A stretch of DNA of 64,000 nt, from the NCBI RefSeq assembly GCF_020880815.1, contig NZ_JAJITD010000006.1:310001-374000 (forward strand). The letters are read 5' to 3'. Shown piece after piece: positions 23,866-32,786 of the stretch. The notes under the pieces were generated by a model. It was not told the origin of the DNA, ran no database searches, and saw only the letters and a program-made list of their open reading frames with translations. Positions within the stretch are counted from its first letter, which is position 1; every line of letters starts with the position of its first letter. A program made the position numbers and the translations under genes. Source of the stretch: Paraburkholderia sejongensis (lineage in GTDB: Bacteria > Pseudomonadota > Gammaproteobacteria > Burkholderiales > Burkholderiaceae).

Positions 23866-24695
23866 AAGCCGCGACCTACGATTATGCAAAGCCGCTCGCC
23901 TGCGACGAGGCGATCGCGCTGATCGGCCCGACCGCAGGCATGGGCAAGTTCGTGTCCGGCAGCCAGTCGCTCGGACCGATGATGAACCTGCGCCTCGCGC
24001 AACCGGAAATGCTCGTCGATCTGCGCGGCATCGCCGCGCTGCGGGCGTGCGGTAGCGACGGCGCGACGGTCACGCTCGGCGCGTGCATCACGCATGCGGA
24101 GATCGAGGATGGCAAGATCGAGACTGGCACGCGCGGACTGATGGAATACGTGGCGCGCGGTATCGCGTATCGCGCGGTGCGCAATCGCGGCACGCTGGGC
24201 GGTAGTCTCGCCCACGCCGATCCCGCCGCCGACTGGATCAACACGATGCGCGCGCTCGATGCGCAGTTTCTCGTCACGGGAGCGGGCGGCGCACGCGTAA
24301 TCGCCGGGGCCGACTGGATGGCCGGCGCATTCACGACCGCACTCGAAGCCGACGAGATTTTGACCGGCGTGCGGTTCGCGCGTCTTTCGCCGACCGCACG
24401 CTGGAGCTACTACAAGTTCAACCGCAAGCCGGGCGAGTTCGCGGAAGCGATCGCCGTGTTCGTCGACGATGCGGCGCGCGGCGTGTGCCGTGCGGTGATC
24501 GGCGCGATCGACGCGCCGCCCTACGCAATCGACGATGCCCGCGAGCTGCTTGGCGACGTCGATCCGCAAACCGCGTGCTTCGATGCGCATCTGCAGGCGG
24601 CGGGCCTCGAAGCGGGAAGCTACGAACATGAAGTGCATCGCGTCGCGCTCGTGCGCGCGGCGGCGGGCATTCGCAACCAGGACCACGCATCATGA
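23862..24695 (+). CDS. Molybdenum hydroxylase, FAD-binding medium subunit
   Basis: A 277-residue CoxM/XdhB-type subunit. The FAD-binding motifs are present: Ser-Gly-Ser-Gln-Ser-Leu-Gly-Pro near residue 28 and Thr-Leu-Gly-Gly-Ser-Leu-Ala-His-Ala-Asp-Pro-Ala-Ala-Asp near residue 110, followed by a C-terminal CO-dehydrogenase-flavoprotein-like domain. It carries electrons from the iron-sulphur subunit to FAD and on to an acceptor. It overlaps the large-subunit gene by ATGA at its start and the small-subunit gene by ATGA at its end. Confidence 0.9.
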   Translation: MKAATYDYAKPLACDEAIALIGPTAGMGKFVSGSQSLGPMMNLRLAQPEMLVDLRGIAALRACGSDGATVTLGACITHAEIEDGKIETGTRGLMEYVARGIAYRAVRNRGTLGGSLAHADPAADWINTMRALDAQFLVTGAGGARVIAGADWMAGAFTTALEADEILTGVRFARLSPTARWSYYKFNRKPGEFAEAIAVFVDDAARGVCRAVIGAIDAPPYAIDDARELLGDVDPQTACFDAHLQAAGLEAGSYEHEVHRVALVRAAAGIRNQDHAS

Positions 24696-25213
24696 GCGAC
24701 GCATTCATCAAGACGATCGAACTCGTCGTCAACCGGGCGCCGGTCGCGGACCGCGTCGAGCCGCGCACGAGCCTCGCCGATTTCCTGCGCGAGCAGCGCA
24801 TGCTGTGCGGCACCAACATCGGCTGCGAGCAGGGCGTATGCGGCGCGTGCACGATCGACGTGGACGGCGTGCCGACGCGTTCGTGCATCACGCCGGCAAT
24901 CAGTTGCGCGGGGAGCGCGGTGCGCACCATCGAAGGATTCGACGACGACGCCACCATGAACGAGTTGCGCGCGGCCTTCAGCGCCGAACACGCGCTGCAA
25001 TGCGGCTATTGCACGCCGGGCATGCTGATGACCGCGCGCGACATCGTCATGCGCCTGCCCGATGCCGACGACGCGCGCGTGCGCCTCGAACTGTCCGGCA
25101 ACCTGTGCCGCTGCACCGGCTACGTGGGTATCGTCCGCGCGATCCGCCGCGTGCTCGATGCGCGTCGCGCCCGCGCGGCGGCCCCGCTTGCGGCCGTCGC
25201 CGTGACCGCCTGA
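24692..25213 (+). CDS. Molybdenum hydroxylase, [2Fe-2S] small subunit
   Basis: A 173-residue subunit with both expected clusters. The plant-type ferredoxin cluster is Cys-x4-Cys-x2-Cys in Gly-Cys-Glu-Gln-Gly-Val-Cys-Gly-Ala-Cys plus a later Cys; the second, helical cluster has Cys-Gly-Tyr-Cys-Thr-Pro-Gly-Met and Leu-Cys-Arg-Cys-Thr-Gly-Tyr. The length is typical. It completes the three-subunit enzyme. A Cys-rich, 4-nt-overlapping gene order of this kind is diagnostic for the CoxMSL/nicotinate-dehydrogenase group. Confidence 0.92.
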   Translation: MSDAFIKTIELVVNRAPVADRVEPRTSLADFLREQRMLCGTNIGCEQGVCGACTIDVDGVPTRSCITPAISCAGSAVRTIEGFDDDATMNELRAAFSAEHALQCGYCTPGMLMTARDIVMRLPDADDARVRLELSGNLCRCTGYVGIVRAIRRVLDARRARAAAPLAAVAVTA

Positions 25214-25237
25214 AACTCCTCTACGGACTCGTACGCA

Positions 25238-25945
25238 ATGGAAATCGAACAAAGCTTCACCGTCCCCTACCCGCGCGATGCCGTGTGGGCGCGCTTTCAC
25301 GACACGTCGGAGATCGTCGCGTGCCTGCCCGGCGCGTCGCTGACGGCGCCGGTCGACAACGGCATGCTCAAGCTGGCGATGACCGTCAAGCTCGGGCCGA
25401 TAGTCGCGTCGTTCGCGGGCGACGGCGAGATGAAGCTCGACGACGCGCAGTATCGCGGCAGCATCACCGGGACGGGCGTGGACCGCAAGAGTTCGTCGCG
25501 CGTGAAGGGCGTGGCCGCATTCGCGCTCGAAGCCACGGCGGCGAGCCAAACGCGTGTCGACGTGAAGGTCGACTACACGATCGGCGGCAGCCTCGCGCAG
25601 TTTTCGCGCGGCGGCATCGTGAAGGAACTGGCGACGCGCATGACCGAAGCGTTCGCGGAAAATCTCAAGGCGAAACTCGACGCCGCCGGCGCGGCATCGA
25701 ACAGCGCGCAGGCGCAGGCCGCGGCGATGGCCGTTGCTCAGGAAGCCGAAGGGTCCGCCGCGCCTGTTGCGCCTGCCGCGCAAACCCGTGTCGAAGCGCG
25801 TCCGGCTGCGCGCGCGCCATCGGCGAATGGGGCGAGTGCGTCGAACGCGGCGAACGCAACGAATGCGCCGCTCGACGTCGGCAATCTGTTCTGGAAGATG
25901 CTGTGGTCGCGCCTGCGCGGACTGTTCAGCTTCGCGGCCCGCTGA
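25238..25945 (+). CDS. CoxG-like SRPBCC protein with a C-terminal membrane-anchor-like tail
   Basis: A 235-residue protein. Residues 1-150 are a CoxG/SRPBCC domain (Phe-Thr-Val-Pro-Tyr-Pro-Arg-Asp-Ala-Val-Trp and Cys-Leu-Pro-Gly-Ala). Then comes an Ala/Gln-rich low-complexity linker (about 150-210) and a short C-terminal Trp-Lys-Met-Leu-Trp-Ser-Arg-Leu-Arg amphipathic segment. CoxG in Oligotropha anchors CO dehydrogenase to the membrane and links it to quinones, and homologues accompany many molybdenum hydroxylases. A similar recruiting role is likely. It lies 24 bp after the small subunit. Confidence 0.82.
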   Translation: MEIEQSFTVPYPRDAVWARFHDTSEIVACLPGASLTAPVDNGMLKLAMTVKLGPIVASFAGDGEMKLDDAQYRGSITGTGVDRKSSSRVKGVAAFALEATAASQTRVDVKVDYTIGGSLAQFSRGGIVKELATRMTEAFAENLKAKLDAAGAASNSAQAQAAAMAVAQEAEGSAAPVAPAAQTRVEARPAARAPSANGASASNAANATNAPLDVGNLFWKMLWSRLRGLFSFAAR

Positions 25946-25947
25946 CC

Positions 25948-27174
25948 ATGCGCGCCGACGATGCCAACGCACGCGCGTTGAGCCGCGTGCACGCGGTGCG
26001 CCCGCAATGGCCCACGGTCGTAGCGGCGCGCGACGCGCTCGGTCTGCCGGACTTCACGCTGTTGCATGCGGGGCCGCGCTTCGACGATCCGCGCGAGCCG
26101 TCCCCGTCGGTGCGCTCGTCGGCGATCCTGTGCTGTCTGTACGAGGGCTGGGCGAAGGACGAAGCGCACGCCGAACGGCTGATCGCGCAAGGCGACGTGC
26201 GGCTCGAATCCGCGCAGTCGTACGGCGTGGTGACGCCGCTCGCGGCGGTGATCTCGCCGCGCACGACGCTCGTCGAAGTGAACGACGCCAACGATCCGGC
26301 CGCGCGCGCGTGGTCCTTGCTGGGTAGCGGCGCGGGTCCGCAGATTCGCTTCGGCGGCCGCGATCCGCGCATCCTCGAGCGCATGAAGTGGCGCGACGAA
26401 GTGCTCGCCCCCGCGCTCGATGCCGCGCTCGCTCGCGGCCCGCTCGATCTGCTCGCGCTGGCGCAGACCGGCCTCGCTGACGGTGACGACCTGCACGCTC
26501 GCACCACGGCCGCCACCACCGCCCTGCGCGCGCTGCTTGCTCCGCGCCTGGCCGGTGCATCCACCGGGATCGACGCGATGCTCGGCGAGACGCCGCTCTT
26601 CTTCCTCACGCTGTGGATGGCCGCGTGCGCGCTGATGCTTGCGGCGGCGGCGCGCGCGGGCGAGGCTTCGTCGACGCTGGTGGTGGCGTTGGCAGGCAAC
26701 GGTGAGCGCGTCGGCATCCGGCTGGCGGGCGCGCCTTCGCGCTGGATCACCGCCCGTGCGCGCGCACCGCAAGGACCGCGCATCGATCCGCAACAGCGGG
26801 CGCAGGCCGCGCCGCTGACCGGCGACAGCGGTGTCGTCGACGCGGCCGGTTTCGGCGCGCAGGCGCTCGCGTTCGCGCCGGAGCCTGCGCAGGCGTTCGC
26901 CGCATTCTTGCCCGACGGCTGGCGCGAGCGGCAGGCGCGCATTCACACGGAGCCGCATCCCGCGTTCGCGCGGCTGCCCGGCGTGCTCGATGCCGCTCGC
27001 GTCGAGCGCGAAGGCATCGCGCCGCTCGCCGCGATCGCGATGATCGGCGGCGACGGCCGCGCGGGCCTGCTCGGACGCGGCCTTTATGTCGCGCCGCCCG
27101 AACTCTTTGCGCGTGCGCTGAAAAACCTGGCCGACGACGCCGCCGCCCATGTCAGCAGGATCAATCCGTCATGA
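25948..27174 (+). CDS. DUF1116 family protein (YlbE/YahG-like)
   Basis: A 408-residue protein starting at ATG 25948, 2 bp after the CoxG stop. It shows the DUF1116 pattern: an early Arg-Pro-Gln-Trp, a Gly-Asp-Val-Arg-Leu segment, Gly-Val-Val-Thr-Pro-Leu-Ala-Ala-Val-Ile-Ser-Pro, a middle Glu-Val-Asn-Asp-Ala-Asn, and a late Gly-Asn-Gly-x-x-Val-Gly-Ile-Arg-Leu. In Escherichia coli the DUF1116 protein YlbE works with FdrA and YlbF in allantoin breakdown, where the set was linked to oxamate carbamoyl transfer. No FdrA or carbamate kinase gene is in this window, so the role may differ. A long alternative reading extends upstream across the two preceding genes and is not real. Confidence 0.68.
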   Translation: MRADDANARALSRVHAVRPQWPTVVAARDALGLPDFTLLHAGPRFDDPREPSPSVRSSAILCCLYEGWAKDEAHAERLIAQGDVRLESAQSYGVVTPLAAVISPRTTLVEVNDANDPAARAWSLLGSGAGPQIRFGGRDPRILERMKWRDEVLAPALDAALARGPLDLLALAQTGLADGDDLHARTTAATTALRALLAPRLAGASTGIDAMLGETPLFFLTLWMAACALMLAAAARAGEASSTLVVALAGNGERVGIRLAGAPSRWITARARAPQGPRIDPQQRAQAAPLTGDSGVVDAAGFGAQALAFAPEPAQAFAAFLPDGWRERQARIHTEPHPAFARLPGVLDAARVEREGIAPLAAIAMIGGDGRAGLLGRGLYVAPPELFARALKNLADDAAAHVSRINPS

Positions 27175-28376
27175 CGCAAAGCGATCTTCTGCAAGCGGGT
27201 CTGCACGGCGCATTCGTCGCCGACGGCTTCGATTCGCTGCCGCCTGGCGCGCTGCCCCCGCGCACCGGCGCGCGGCTCGCGACGCTGCGCGTCGCGGTGA
27301 AGGACGTGTTCGATATCGCCGGATTGCGCACCGGCGCCGGCAATCCGGTCTGGCGCGATCAGCAGCCGGTCGCCGCACGCACCGCGCTCGCCGTTCGCGC
27401 GCTGCTCGAAGAAGGCGCGCAATGGATCGGCAAGACCGTCACCGATGAACTCACCTACAGCCTCGCCGGCGTCAACGCGCACTACGGCACGCCGGTCAAT
27501 CCTGCGGATCCGGCGCGCATTCCGGGCGGATCGTCTTCCGGGTCGGTGGTGGCGGTGGCCGCGGGGGATGCGGACATCGCGCTCGGCACCGATTGCGGTG
27601 GCTCCGTGCGCCTGCCCGCGAGCTATTGCGGCGTGTGGGGCATGCGGCCGACGCACGGCCGCATCGCGACGGACGGATGTCTCACGCTCGCGCACAGCTT
27701 CGACACGGTCGGCTGGTTCGCGCGCGATCCGCACACGCTCGCGCTCGTGTTCGAGGTGCTGGCGCAAAGCGTGGTCGCATCGGATCACGATGGCTTCGCT
27801 ATTCACGTGCCGCGCAACCTGCTCGCCTGCGCCGATGCGCCCGTCGCGACGCGCTTCGAGGCAGCGCTTGGGGCGCTCCGCGAGCGCGTGAGCTTCGTCG
27901 CGCCGCAGGCATCGCTCGCGGACTGGGCGCAGGCGTTCCGCGTATTGCAGGCAGCGGAAATCGCCCAGCGGTACGGACCGTGGGCGCGCGAGCACGCTGC
28001 CAGCTTCGGTGCGGACGTCGGCGCGCGCTTCGCGATGAGCCTGAGCATCACGCGCGAGCAGATCGCGCAGGCGCAGCGGGTTCGCATCGAAGCGATTCGC
28101 GCGATGGCCGAAGCCTCGCCGCAAGGCGTCTACTGGGTCGTTCCGACCGTGCCCGGCGGCGCGCCCCGCGCCGATGCATCGGCGCAAACGGTCGATTACA
28201 CGCGCGCGCGTGCGCAGCAGATGCTGTGCGTCGCGGGTCTGGCCGGCCTGCCGCAAGTGAGCATGCCGTGGACGGTGATCGATGGCGCGCCGGTCGGCGT
28301 GTCCGTGATCGGCGCGCGTGGCGCGGACGAAGCGGTGCTGCGCGTCGCGCGCGCGGTGCACGAAGCCATGCGGTAA
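27171..28376 (+). CDS. Amidase-signature hydrolase
   Basis: A 401-residue amidase. The triad is complete: Lys44 (Ala-Val-Lys-Asp), the Gly-Gly-Ser-Ser-Ser-Gly-Ser loop at about 119-125, and Ser145 in Cys-Gly-Gly-Ser-Val-Arg-Leu-Pro-Ala. The start overlaps the DUF1116 stop by ATGA. It would hydrolyse a linear amide or carbamoyl compound made after ring opening. It is a paralogue of IacH but carries an extra N-terminal ~20 residues, and the region after the nucleophile differs, so its substrate is probably distinct. Confidence 0.85.
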   Translation: MTQSDLLQAGLHGAFVADGFDSLPPGALPPRTGARLATLRVAVKDVFDIAGLRTGAGNPVWRDQQPVAARTALAVRALLEEGAQWIGKTVTDELTYSLAGVNAHYGTPVNPADPARIPGGSSSGSVVAVAAGDADIALGTDCGGSVRLPASYCGVWGMRPTHGRIATDGCLTLAHSFDTVGWFARDPHTLALVFEVLAQSVVASDHDGFAIHVPRNLLACADAPVATRFEAALGALRERVSFVAPQASLADWAQAFRVLQAAEIAQRYGPWAREHAASFGADVGARFAMSLSITREQIAQAQRVRIEAIRAMAEASPQGVYWVVPTVPGGAPRADASAQTVDYTRARAQQMLCVAGLAGLPQVSMPWTVIDGAPVGVSVIGARGADEAVLRVARAVHEAMR

Positions 28377-28449
28377 GCGTCCGCGCGGGCGCGAGCCGTT
28401 GCCGGACGAGCAAGCGTCTTCCAATCGAAGCACACTCAAAGGAACGTCC

Positions 28450-29280
28450 ATGACGAAGCATCTGACCGAAGCGCAGGTCGCGCACTTCAAGCAGCATGGC
28501 TATGTCTATCCGATGCGCGCAATCGACGCGCGGGAGGCGGCGGAGTATCGCCGCATCATCGAACGGTACGAGGCGTCCTCCGGCGAGGATGTGAACAGGA
28601 CGCTGAAGATCAAAGGTCATCTGGCCTTGCCGGCGATCGTCGAGCTGGGCCGTCATCCGGCCATTCTCGATGCGGTCGAGGATCTCATCGGGCCCGACAT
28701 CATGCTGTTTGGCGCGTCGATCTTCGCGAAGAACGGCCGCGATCCTCGCTATGTGTCGTGGCATCAGGACTCGACCTATTTCGGGCTGACGCCGCACGAG
28801 GAAGTGACCGTGTGGGTCGCGCTGACGCCGGCCAATTCGGTCAACGGCGTGCTGCGCGTGCTGCCCGGCTCGCATAGCGGGCCGGACCTGAAGCATGTCG
28901 AGACTTACGCGAAGGACAACATGCTCGCCAAGGGCCAGACGCTCGTCGGCATCGACGAAAATCTTGCGGTCGAGATGCCGCTTCAGCCGGGCGAATTCTC
29001 GATGCATCACGAGCGCACCGCGCACAGCTCGCTGCCGAATCGCTCGGACGACCGGCGTATCGGCTTCGCGTTCTTCTATGTGCCGGCGCATGTGCGATCG
29101 GTCACGGGCCGCCGTCGCGCGACGCTCGTGCGCGGCGTCGACCGGTTCGGTCACTGGGATGCCGACACCTTGCCCGAATACGACTGCGATCCGCGCTCGA
29201 TGAGCGAACTGGCGCAAACCTGGGGCAAATATAAGGATGGCGAAGTGAAGCAAGCCGCGGACATGGTCGCGCCGCGGTGA
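28450..29280 (+). CDS. Phytanoyl-CoA-dioxygenase-like Fe(II)/2-oxoglutarate oxygenase
   Basis: A 276-residue PhyH-family enzyme. The 2-His-1-carboxylate iron site is visible as His-x-Asp in Trp-His-Gln-Asp-Ser and a distal His in Met-His-His-Glu-Arg-Thr-Ala-His-Ser, and an Arg for 2-oxoglutarate is likely in Arg-Arg-Ile-Gly-Phe. It lies 73 bp after the amidase gene as the last gene of the plus arm, and it ends 46 bp before the convergent ABC importer operon. It could hydroxylate an amide or amino-acid-like substrate. A longer in-frame opening upstream overlaps the amidase gene and is rejected. Confidence 0.82.
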   Translation: MTKHLTEAQVAHFKQHGYVYPMRAIDAREAAEYRRIIERYEASSGEDVNRTLKIKGHLALPAIVELGRHPAILDAVEDLIGPDIMLFGASIFAKNGRDPRYVSWHQDSTYFGLTPHEEVTVWVALTPANSVNGVLRVLPGSHSGPDLKHVETYAKDNMLAKGQTLVGIDENLAVEMPLQPGEFSMHHERTAHSSLPNRSDDRRIGFAFFYVPAHVRSVTGRRRATLVRGVDRFGHWDADTLPEYDCDPRSMSELAQTWGKYKDGEVKQAADMVAPR

Positions 29281-29326
29281 ATCCGCTCGCCCGTCGCGCG
29301 CCTGCGCGCCGCGACGAGCCTGAACG

Positions 29327-30217
29327 TCACGCGTGTCCGGACGATGCGCTCCAGCCGTCGGCCGCCTGATGCGGCGAGCGGAAGCGCGCGAGAAACTGCT
29401 GCGCGCGCGGCGTCTGCGGTGCGCCGAAGAACTGCTCGGGCGGCGCGCTCTCGATCACCTGTCCCGCGTCCATGAACACGACGCGGCTCGCCACCTGGCG
29501 GGCGAATTCCATCTCGTGCGTGACGATCACCATGGTCGCGCCTTCCTGCGCGAGCGAGCGCATCACGTTCAGCACTTCACCGACGAGCATCGGGTCGAGC
29601 GCGCTGGTGGGTTCGTCGAAGAGCAGGATGTCGGGCTTCATCGCCAGCGCCCGCGCGATGCCCACGCGCTGTTTCTGTCCGCCCGACAGGCGCGACGGAT
29701 AAGCGTCCATCTTGGCCGCGAGGCCGACGCGTTCGAGCAGGCGGGCGGCTTCCGTGCGCGCTTCGTCGCGCGGACGTCCGAGCACGTGCAGCGGCGCTTC
29801 CATCACGTTCTGCAGCACCGTCAGATGCGGCCACAGCGCGAAATGCTGAAACACCATGCCGATACGTGCGCGCGAACGCGCCAGTTCGGCATCGTTCATT
29901 TTGATCGACGAGCCTTCGCGCACGCCCATGCGCCGGCCCGATACGTGAACGGTGCCGGCGTCGGGAATCTCCAGCCAGTTCACGCAGCGCAGCAGCGTGG
30001 ACTTGCCGCAACCCGACGGTCCCAGCAGACACACCGTCTCGCCCTTGTGCACGGTGAGCGAGACATCGCGCAGCACGTGGTTCTCGCCGAACGACTTCGA
30101 AATGCCGTTCAGTTGCAGGACGGTCTGCGCCGGCGTGCTCGCCGCGCCGCTCGCCGGTGCGGACGATCCTTCGGTCGCGCGCATGATGGTGAGCGGGACG
30201 TCGTTCGAAATATTCAT
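29327..30217 (-). CDS. Polar amino-acid ABC importer, ATP-binding protein
   Basis: A 296-residue ATPase of the GlnQ/HisP type, with a ~30-residue N-terminal extension. Walker A Gly-Pro-Ser-Gly-Cys-Gly-Lys-Ser-Thr, Q-loop Val-Phe-Gln-His-Phe, signature Leu-Ser-Gly-Gly-Gln-Lys-Gln-Arg, Walker B Leu-Leu-Phe-Asp-Glu-Pro-Thr-Ser-Ala-Leu-Asp, and H-loop Val-Thr-His-Glu-Met are all intact. ATG 30217 overlaps the upstream permease stop by 4 nt. Last gene of a four-gene minus-strand operon: binding protein, permease, permease, ATPase. Confidence 0.93.
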   Translation of the reverse strand: MNISNDVPLTIMRATEGSSAPASGAASTPAQTVLQLNGISKSFGENHVLRDVSLTVHKGETVCLLGPSGCGKSTLLRCVNWLEIPDAGTVHVSGRRMGVREGSSIKMNDAELARSRARIGMVFQHFALWPHLTVLQNVMEAPLHVLGRPRDEARTEAARLLERVGLAAKMDAYPSRLSGGQKQRVGIARALAMKPDILLFDEPTSALDPMLVGEVLNVMRSLAQEGATMVIVTHEMEFARQVASRVVFMDAGQVIESAPPEQFFGAPQTPRAQQFLARFRSPHQAADGWSASSGHA

Positions 30218-30873
30218 GCTCTGCGTTCCTCGGCAAATCTGGACATTAGTCCGCTGCCGCCTTCGATCACGAGGCAGATGGCCCAGTACAGGAGCACGGC
30301 CGTGATGAACGCGGCGAACGGGATGAAATAGGTGGCCTGAATGCCGTTCATCTGATGCGTCAGCTCGCCGACCGCGATCACCGTGAGAAACGCGCTGTCC
30401 TTCACGATTTGCACGAGCTGATTGCCGATCATCGGCAACGCGACGGTGAACACTTGCGGCAGGATGATGCGGCGAACCAGGCCGAAGCCGTGAAACCCGT
30501 AGGCGCGCGCCGCTTCGATCATCGGCACGGGCAGGCCGGCCCACGCGCCGCGCAGCAGTTCGGCCATGTAGGCGGTGTTGTAGAGAATGAGCGCGATGGC
30601 GCCCGCCCACCAGTTCGACAGGCGGATGCCGGCGCTCGGCAGCCCGAAATAGATCAGATAGACGAACAGCAGGAACGGCGCGCAGCGCATCGCATCGACA
30701 TAGAGCATGCCGAGCCGAGCGATGACCGGGCGCTTCGACATCAACGCGGGTGCGAGCAGCGCGCCGAGCACGAGCGACGCGATGGCGGCGACCGCGAGCA
30801 GCCCGAGCGTGTCGAGCAAACCCGAGAGCACGTCCGCGCGCTGCTGCCAGACGATCAGAAAATGTTCCGTCAT
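30214..30873 (-). CDS. Polar amino-acid ABC importer, permease (HisM/GlnP type)
   Basis: A 219-residue inner-membrane permease with about five helices. The coupling-loop motif is visible around Glu-Ala-Ala-Arg-Ala-Tyr-Gly-Phe with Arg-Arg-Ile-Ile-Leu-Pro-Gln (the EAA loop ending in Leu-Pro). Start and end each overlap the neighbouring gene by 4 nt. It pairs with the next permease to form the channel. Confidence 0.92.
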   Translation of the reverse strand: MTEHFLIVWQQRADVLSGLLDTLGLLAVAAIASLVLGALLAPALMSKRPVIARLGMLYVDAMRCAPFLLFVYLIYFGLPSAGIRLSNWWAGAIALILYNTAYMAELLRGAWAGLPVPMIEAARAYGFHGFGLVRRIILPQVFTVALPMIGNQLVQIVKDSAFLTVIAVGELTHQMNGIQATYFIPFAAFITAVLLYWAICLVIEGGSGLMSRFAEERRA

Positions 30874-31514
30874 GCGCGGGCCTCCACGGGCTGGCGACGC
30901 TCGATCACGCGCTGCGCCCGGATCAGCACGAACACGATGAGTCCGTACAGCACCAGCGCGAACACGAAGGGCGGCAGCGGATCGTAGGTGCGCGCGCCCA
31001 CCCGCAAGGCCGCGCGCGTGATTTCGACGATGCCGATGACCGCGACGGCGGGCGTCGATTTGATCTGCAAGGTCATCTCGTTGACGAGACCCGGCAGGCT
31101 CGCGCGCCAGATCTGCGGCAACACGATGCGCCGGAAGCGCAGGCTGCGCGACATCGCGAAGGCGAGCGCGGCGTCGTACTGATCGCGCGGAAAGTTGATC
31201 AGCGCGGCACGCCAGATCTCGCAGTTGAACGCAGCGGTGCTGATGGTGAGTGCGAGGATCGCGGCAGGCGTCGGGTCCAGCGAAATGCCGAACTGCGGTA
31301 GCGCGAAGAAAATCAGCAGCGTCAGCGTCACGGCGGGGCACGAGCGAATCAGGCTCACGTAAGCGAGCACGATGCGGTTGAGATAGGGCACGCGCGCCCA
31401 GCGGATCAGCGCCAGGCCGAGCCCCAGCGGCACGCCGAGCACGATGCTGGCGACCGAGAGAAGCACGGTCGCCAGCGCGCCCTGTGCGATGCTCCAATAA
31501 TCGAAGGCGTTCAT
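30870..31514 (-). CDS. Polar amino-acid ABC importer, permease (HisQ/GlnP type)
   Basis: A 214-residue inner-membrane permease with an Arg-Arg-Ile-Val-Leu-Pro-Gln-Ile coupling loop and about five hydrophobic segments. It overlaps the downstream permease by 4 nt and lies 27 bp after the binding-protein gene. The two permeases share the family fold but are not identical, so they would form a heterodimer. Confidence 0.92.
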   Translation of the reverse strand: MNAFDYWSIAQGALATVLLSVASIVLGVPLGLGLALIRWARVPYLNRIVLAYVSLIRSCPAVTLTLLIFFALPQFGISLDPTPAAILALTISTAAFNCEIWRAALINFPRDQYDAALAFAMSRSLRFRRIVLPQIWRASLPGLVNEMTLQIKSTPAVAVIGIVEITRAALRVGARTYDPLPPFVFALVLYGLIVFVLIRAQRVIERRQPVEARA

Positions 31515-31541
31515 CGATGCGGGCTCGTATAGGCGTGAAGC

Positions 31542-32411
31542 TCAGTTGACCGACTGCGGCATGTCTTTGTAGCTCGCGCCGAGCCACTTCTGCTGAAGTT
31601 GGTACATCTCGCCGCTCTTTCGCAGTTCGAGCAGCGCGGCATCGACCATCTTCAGCACGTCGGTGTTGCCCTTCTTCACGGCCCACGCGATATAGGTCGG
31701 CTTGCCGATCGCCTGGCCGACGACGAACACGTCCGGCCGCGTCTTCACGAGCGAGTTCAGGCTGATCTGCGTGTTGGCGACGGCATCGACGCGGCCCAGC
31801 CCGAGATCCTGATAAGCCTCCGGATACGACTGATATTCGACGATCTGCTTGAGACCGTTGCCGCCGTGCTTCTTCTTCAGTTCCTCGTTGAACAGCTTGA
31901 GGTCCGCCAGCATCGCGCTGCCCGTTTCCGCGCCCACGACCTTGCCGACCAGGTCGTCAGTGCTCCTGATCGGCGAACCCTTTTTGGTCGCGTACATCGT
32001 GACGGCCTCGCAGGTCGGCGACGCGAAATCGAAGTTCTTCTTGCGCTCTTCGGTGACGAGCACCGCGCTCAATGCCATGTCGTACTTGCCCGTCGTGACG
32101 CCGGGAAGAATGCCGGACCACGGCATCACCTGTTGTTTGACATCGACGCCGAGCTTCTTGCGCATCAACGCGAGCAATTCGTTGTCGTAGCCCGTGTTCT
32201 TGCCGTTCTCGACGAATTCGAACGGGTTGTAGTCGTCCTCGGTCGCGACGCTCAGATAGCCGCGCGCCTTGATTTCTTCCGCGCCCGCTGCATGAGCCGC
32301 CTGGCTCAGGCCGAAGGCCGCGACGAGCATGAGCGCGCACGAACGAAGGAGCGTGACGGTGGTGCGCTGTTTCGACTGACCAGCATCGCGACGGGTAAGA
32401 CGGACTGACAT
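31542..32411 (-). CDS. Polar amino-acid ABC importer, periplasmic binding protein
   Basis: A 289-residue solute-binding protein of family 3. A signal peptide (about 1-40, hydrophobic Ala-Leu-Met-Leu-Val-Ala-Ala-Phe-Gly-Leu then Ala-His-Ala-Ala) precedes Leu-Ser-Val-Ala-Thr-Glu-Asp-Asp-Tyr-Asn-Pro-Phe-Glu-Phe. Ligand contacts for an alpha-amino or carboxylate group are suggested by Asp-Met-Ala-Leu-Ser-Ala and an Arg-Val-Asp-Ala-Val segment. It leads the importer operon, and its proximity to the amidohydrolase cluster suggests it captures the pathway substrate, which may be a zwitterionic or polar N-compound. Confidence 0.92.
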   Translation of the reverse strand: MSVRLTRRDAGQSKQRTTVTLLRSCALMLVAAFGLSQAAHAAGAEEIKARGYLSVATEDDYNPFEFVENGKNTGYDNELLALMRKKLGVDVKQQVMPWSGILPGVTTGKYDMALSAVLVTEERKKNFDFASPTCEAVTMYATKKGSPIRSTDDLVGKVVGAETGSAMLADLKLFNEELKKKHGGNGLKQIVEYQSYPEAYQDLGLGRVDAVANTQISLNSLVKTRPDVFVVGQAIGKPTYIAWAVKKGNTDVLKMVDAALLELRKSGEMYQLQQKWLGASYKDMPQSVN

Positions 32412-32786
32412 GAGAAGCCCCTTCTGTGGTTACGATCGTGCACTGGAGTCGTTGCATGCGCGGTCGCTGGTTGACGATCGTCGAATCGGCGATTCGTTTG
32501 GGTACTGACGAAATCGAGAGGAGAGCATGCAAGGGGTATGCCAACGATCCTGCGCGGCGCAAGCCCCGCGGCAGCCACGCGGGACGTGGCACGCCGCGCG
32601 TCATGCGCAAATGCGTGGTGCACCACAGATGCGGTGTGAGCTTCGTGTCCGTGCATGAGCGCACCGAGTTGCAACATGGGCGTCAGCAAGCCGTGACCTG
32701 TTGATCGACGCGCAAATGCGCGCTCGATTCCGGGCTTCGGAATAACGTCCGGCTAGCAATGCGATGTATGCTGACGATCGTCCCGT
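32412..32786. promoter_or_regulatory. Divergent region between the importer operon and marR-2
   Basis: About 375 bp. The 11-mer TGACGATCGTC, holding the 10-bp palindrome GACGATCGTC, occurs at 32472-32482 and again at 32772-32782, exactly 300 bp apart; the second copy is 4 bp from the MarR start. A 12-bp palindrome GTGGTGCACCAC is at 32615-32626, and GCGCAAATGCG occurs twice (around 32604 and 32710). The palindromes near each gene are candidate MarR operators, though GACGATCGTC is also common by chance in this genome style. Confidence 0.45.

Noticed and set aside
21457..25213. CO dehydrogenase (CoxMSL)
   Set aside because: The subunit order and CoxG are similar, but the large subunit lacks the CoxL active-site loop and neighbours are amide-hydrolysing genes.
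24535..25947. Upstream extension of the DUF1116 frame giving an 879-residue ORF
   Set aside because: It overlaps the [2Fe-2S] and CoxG genes; the real protein starts at ATG 25948 just after the CoxG stop.
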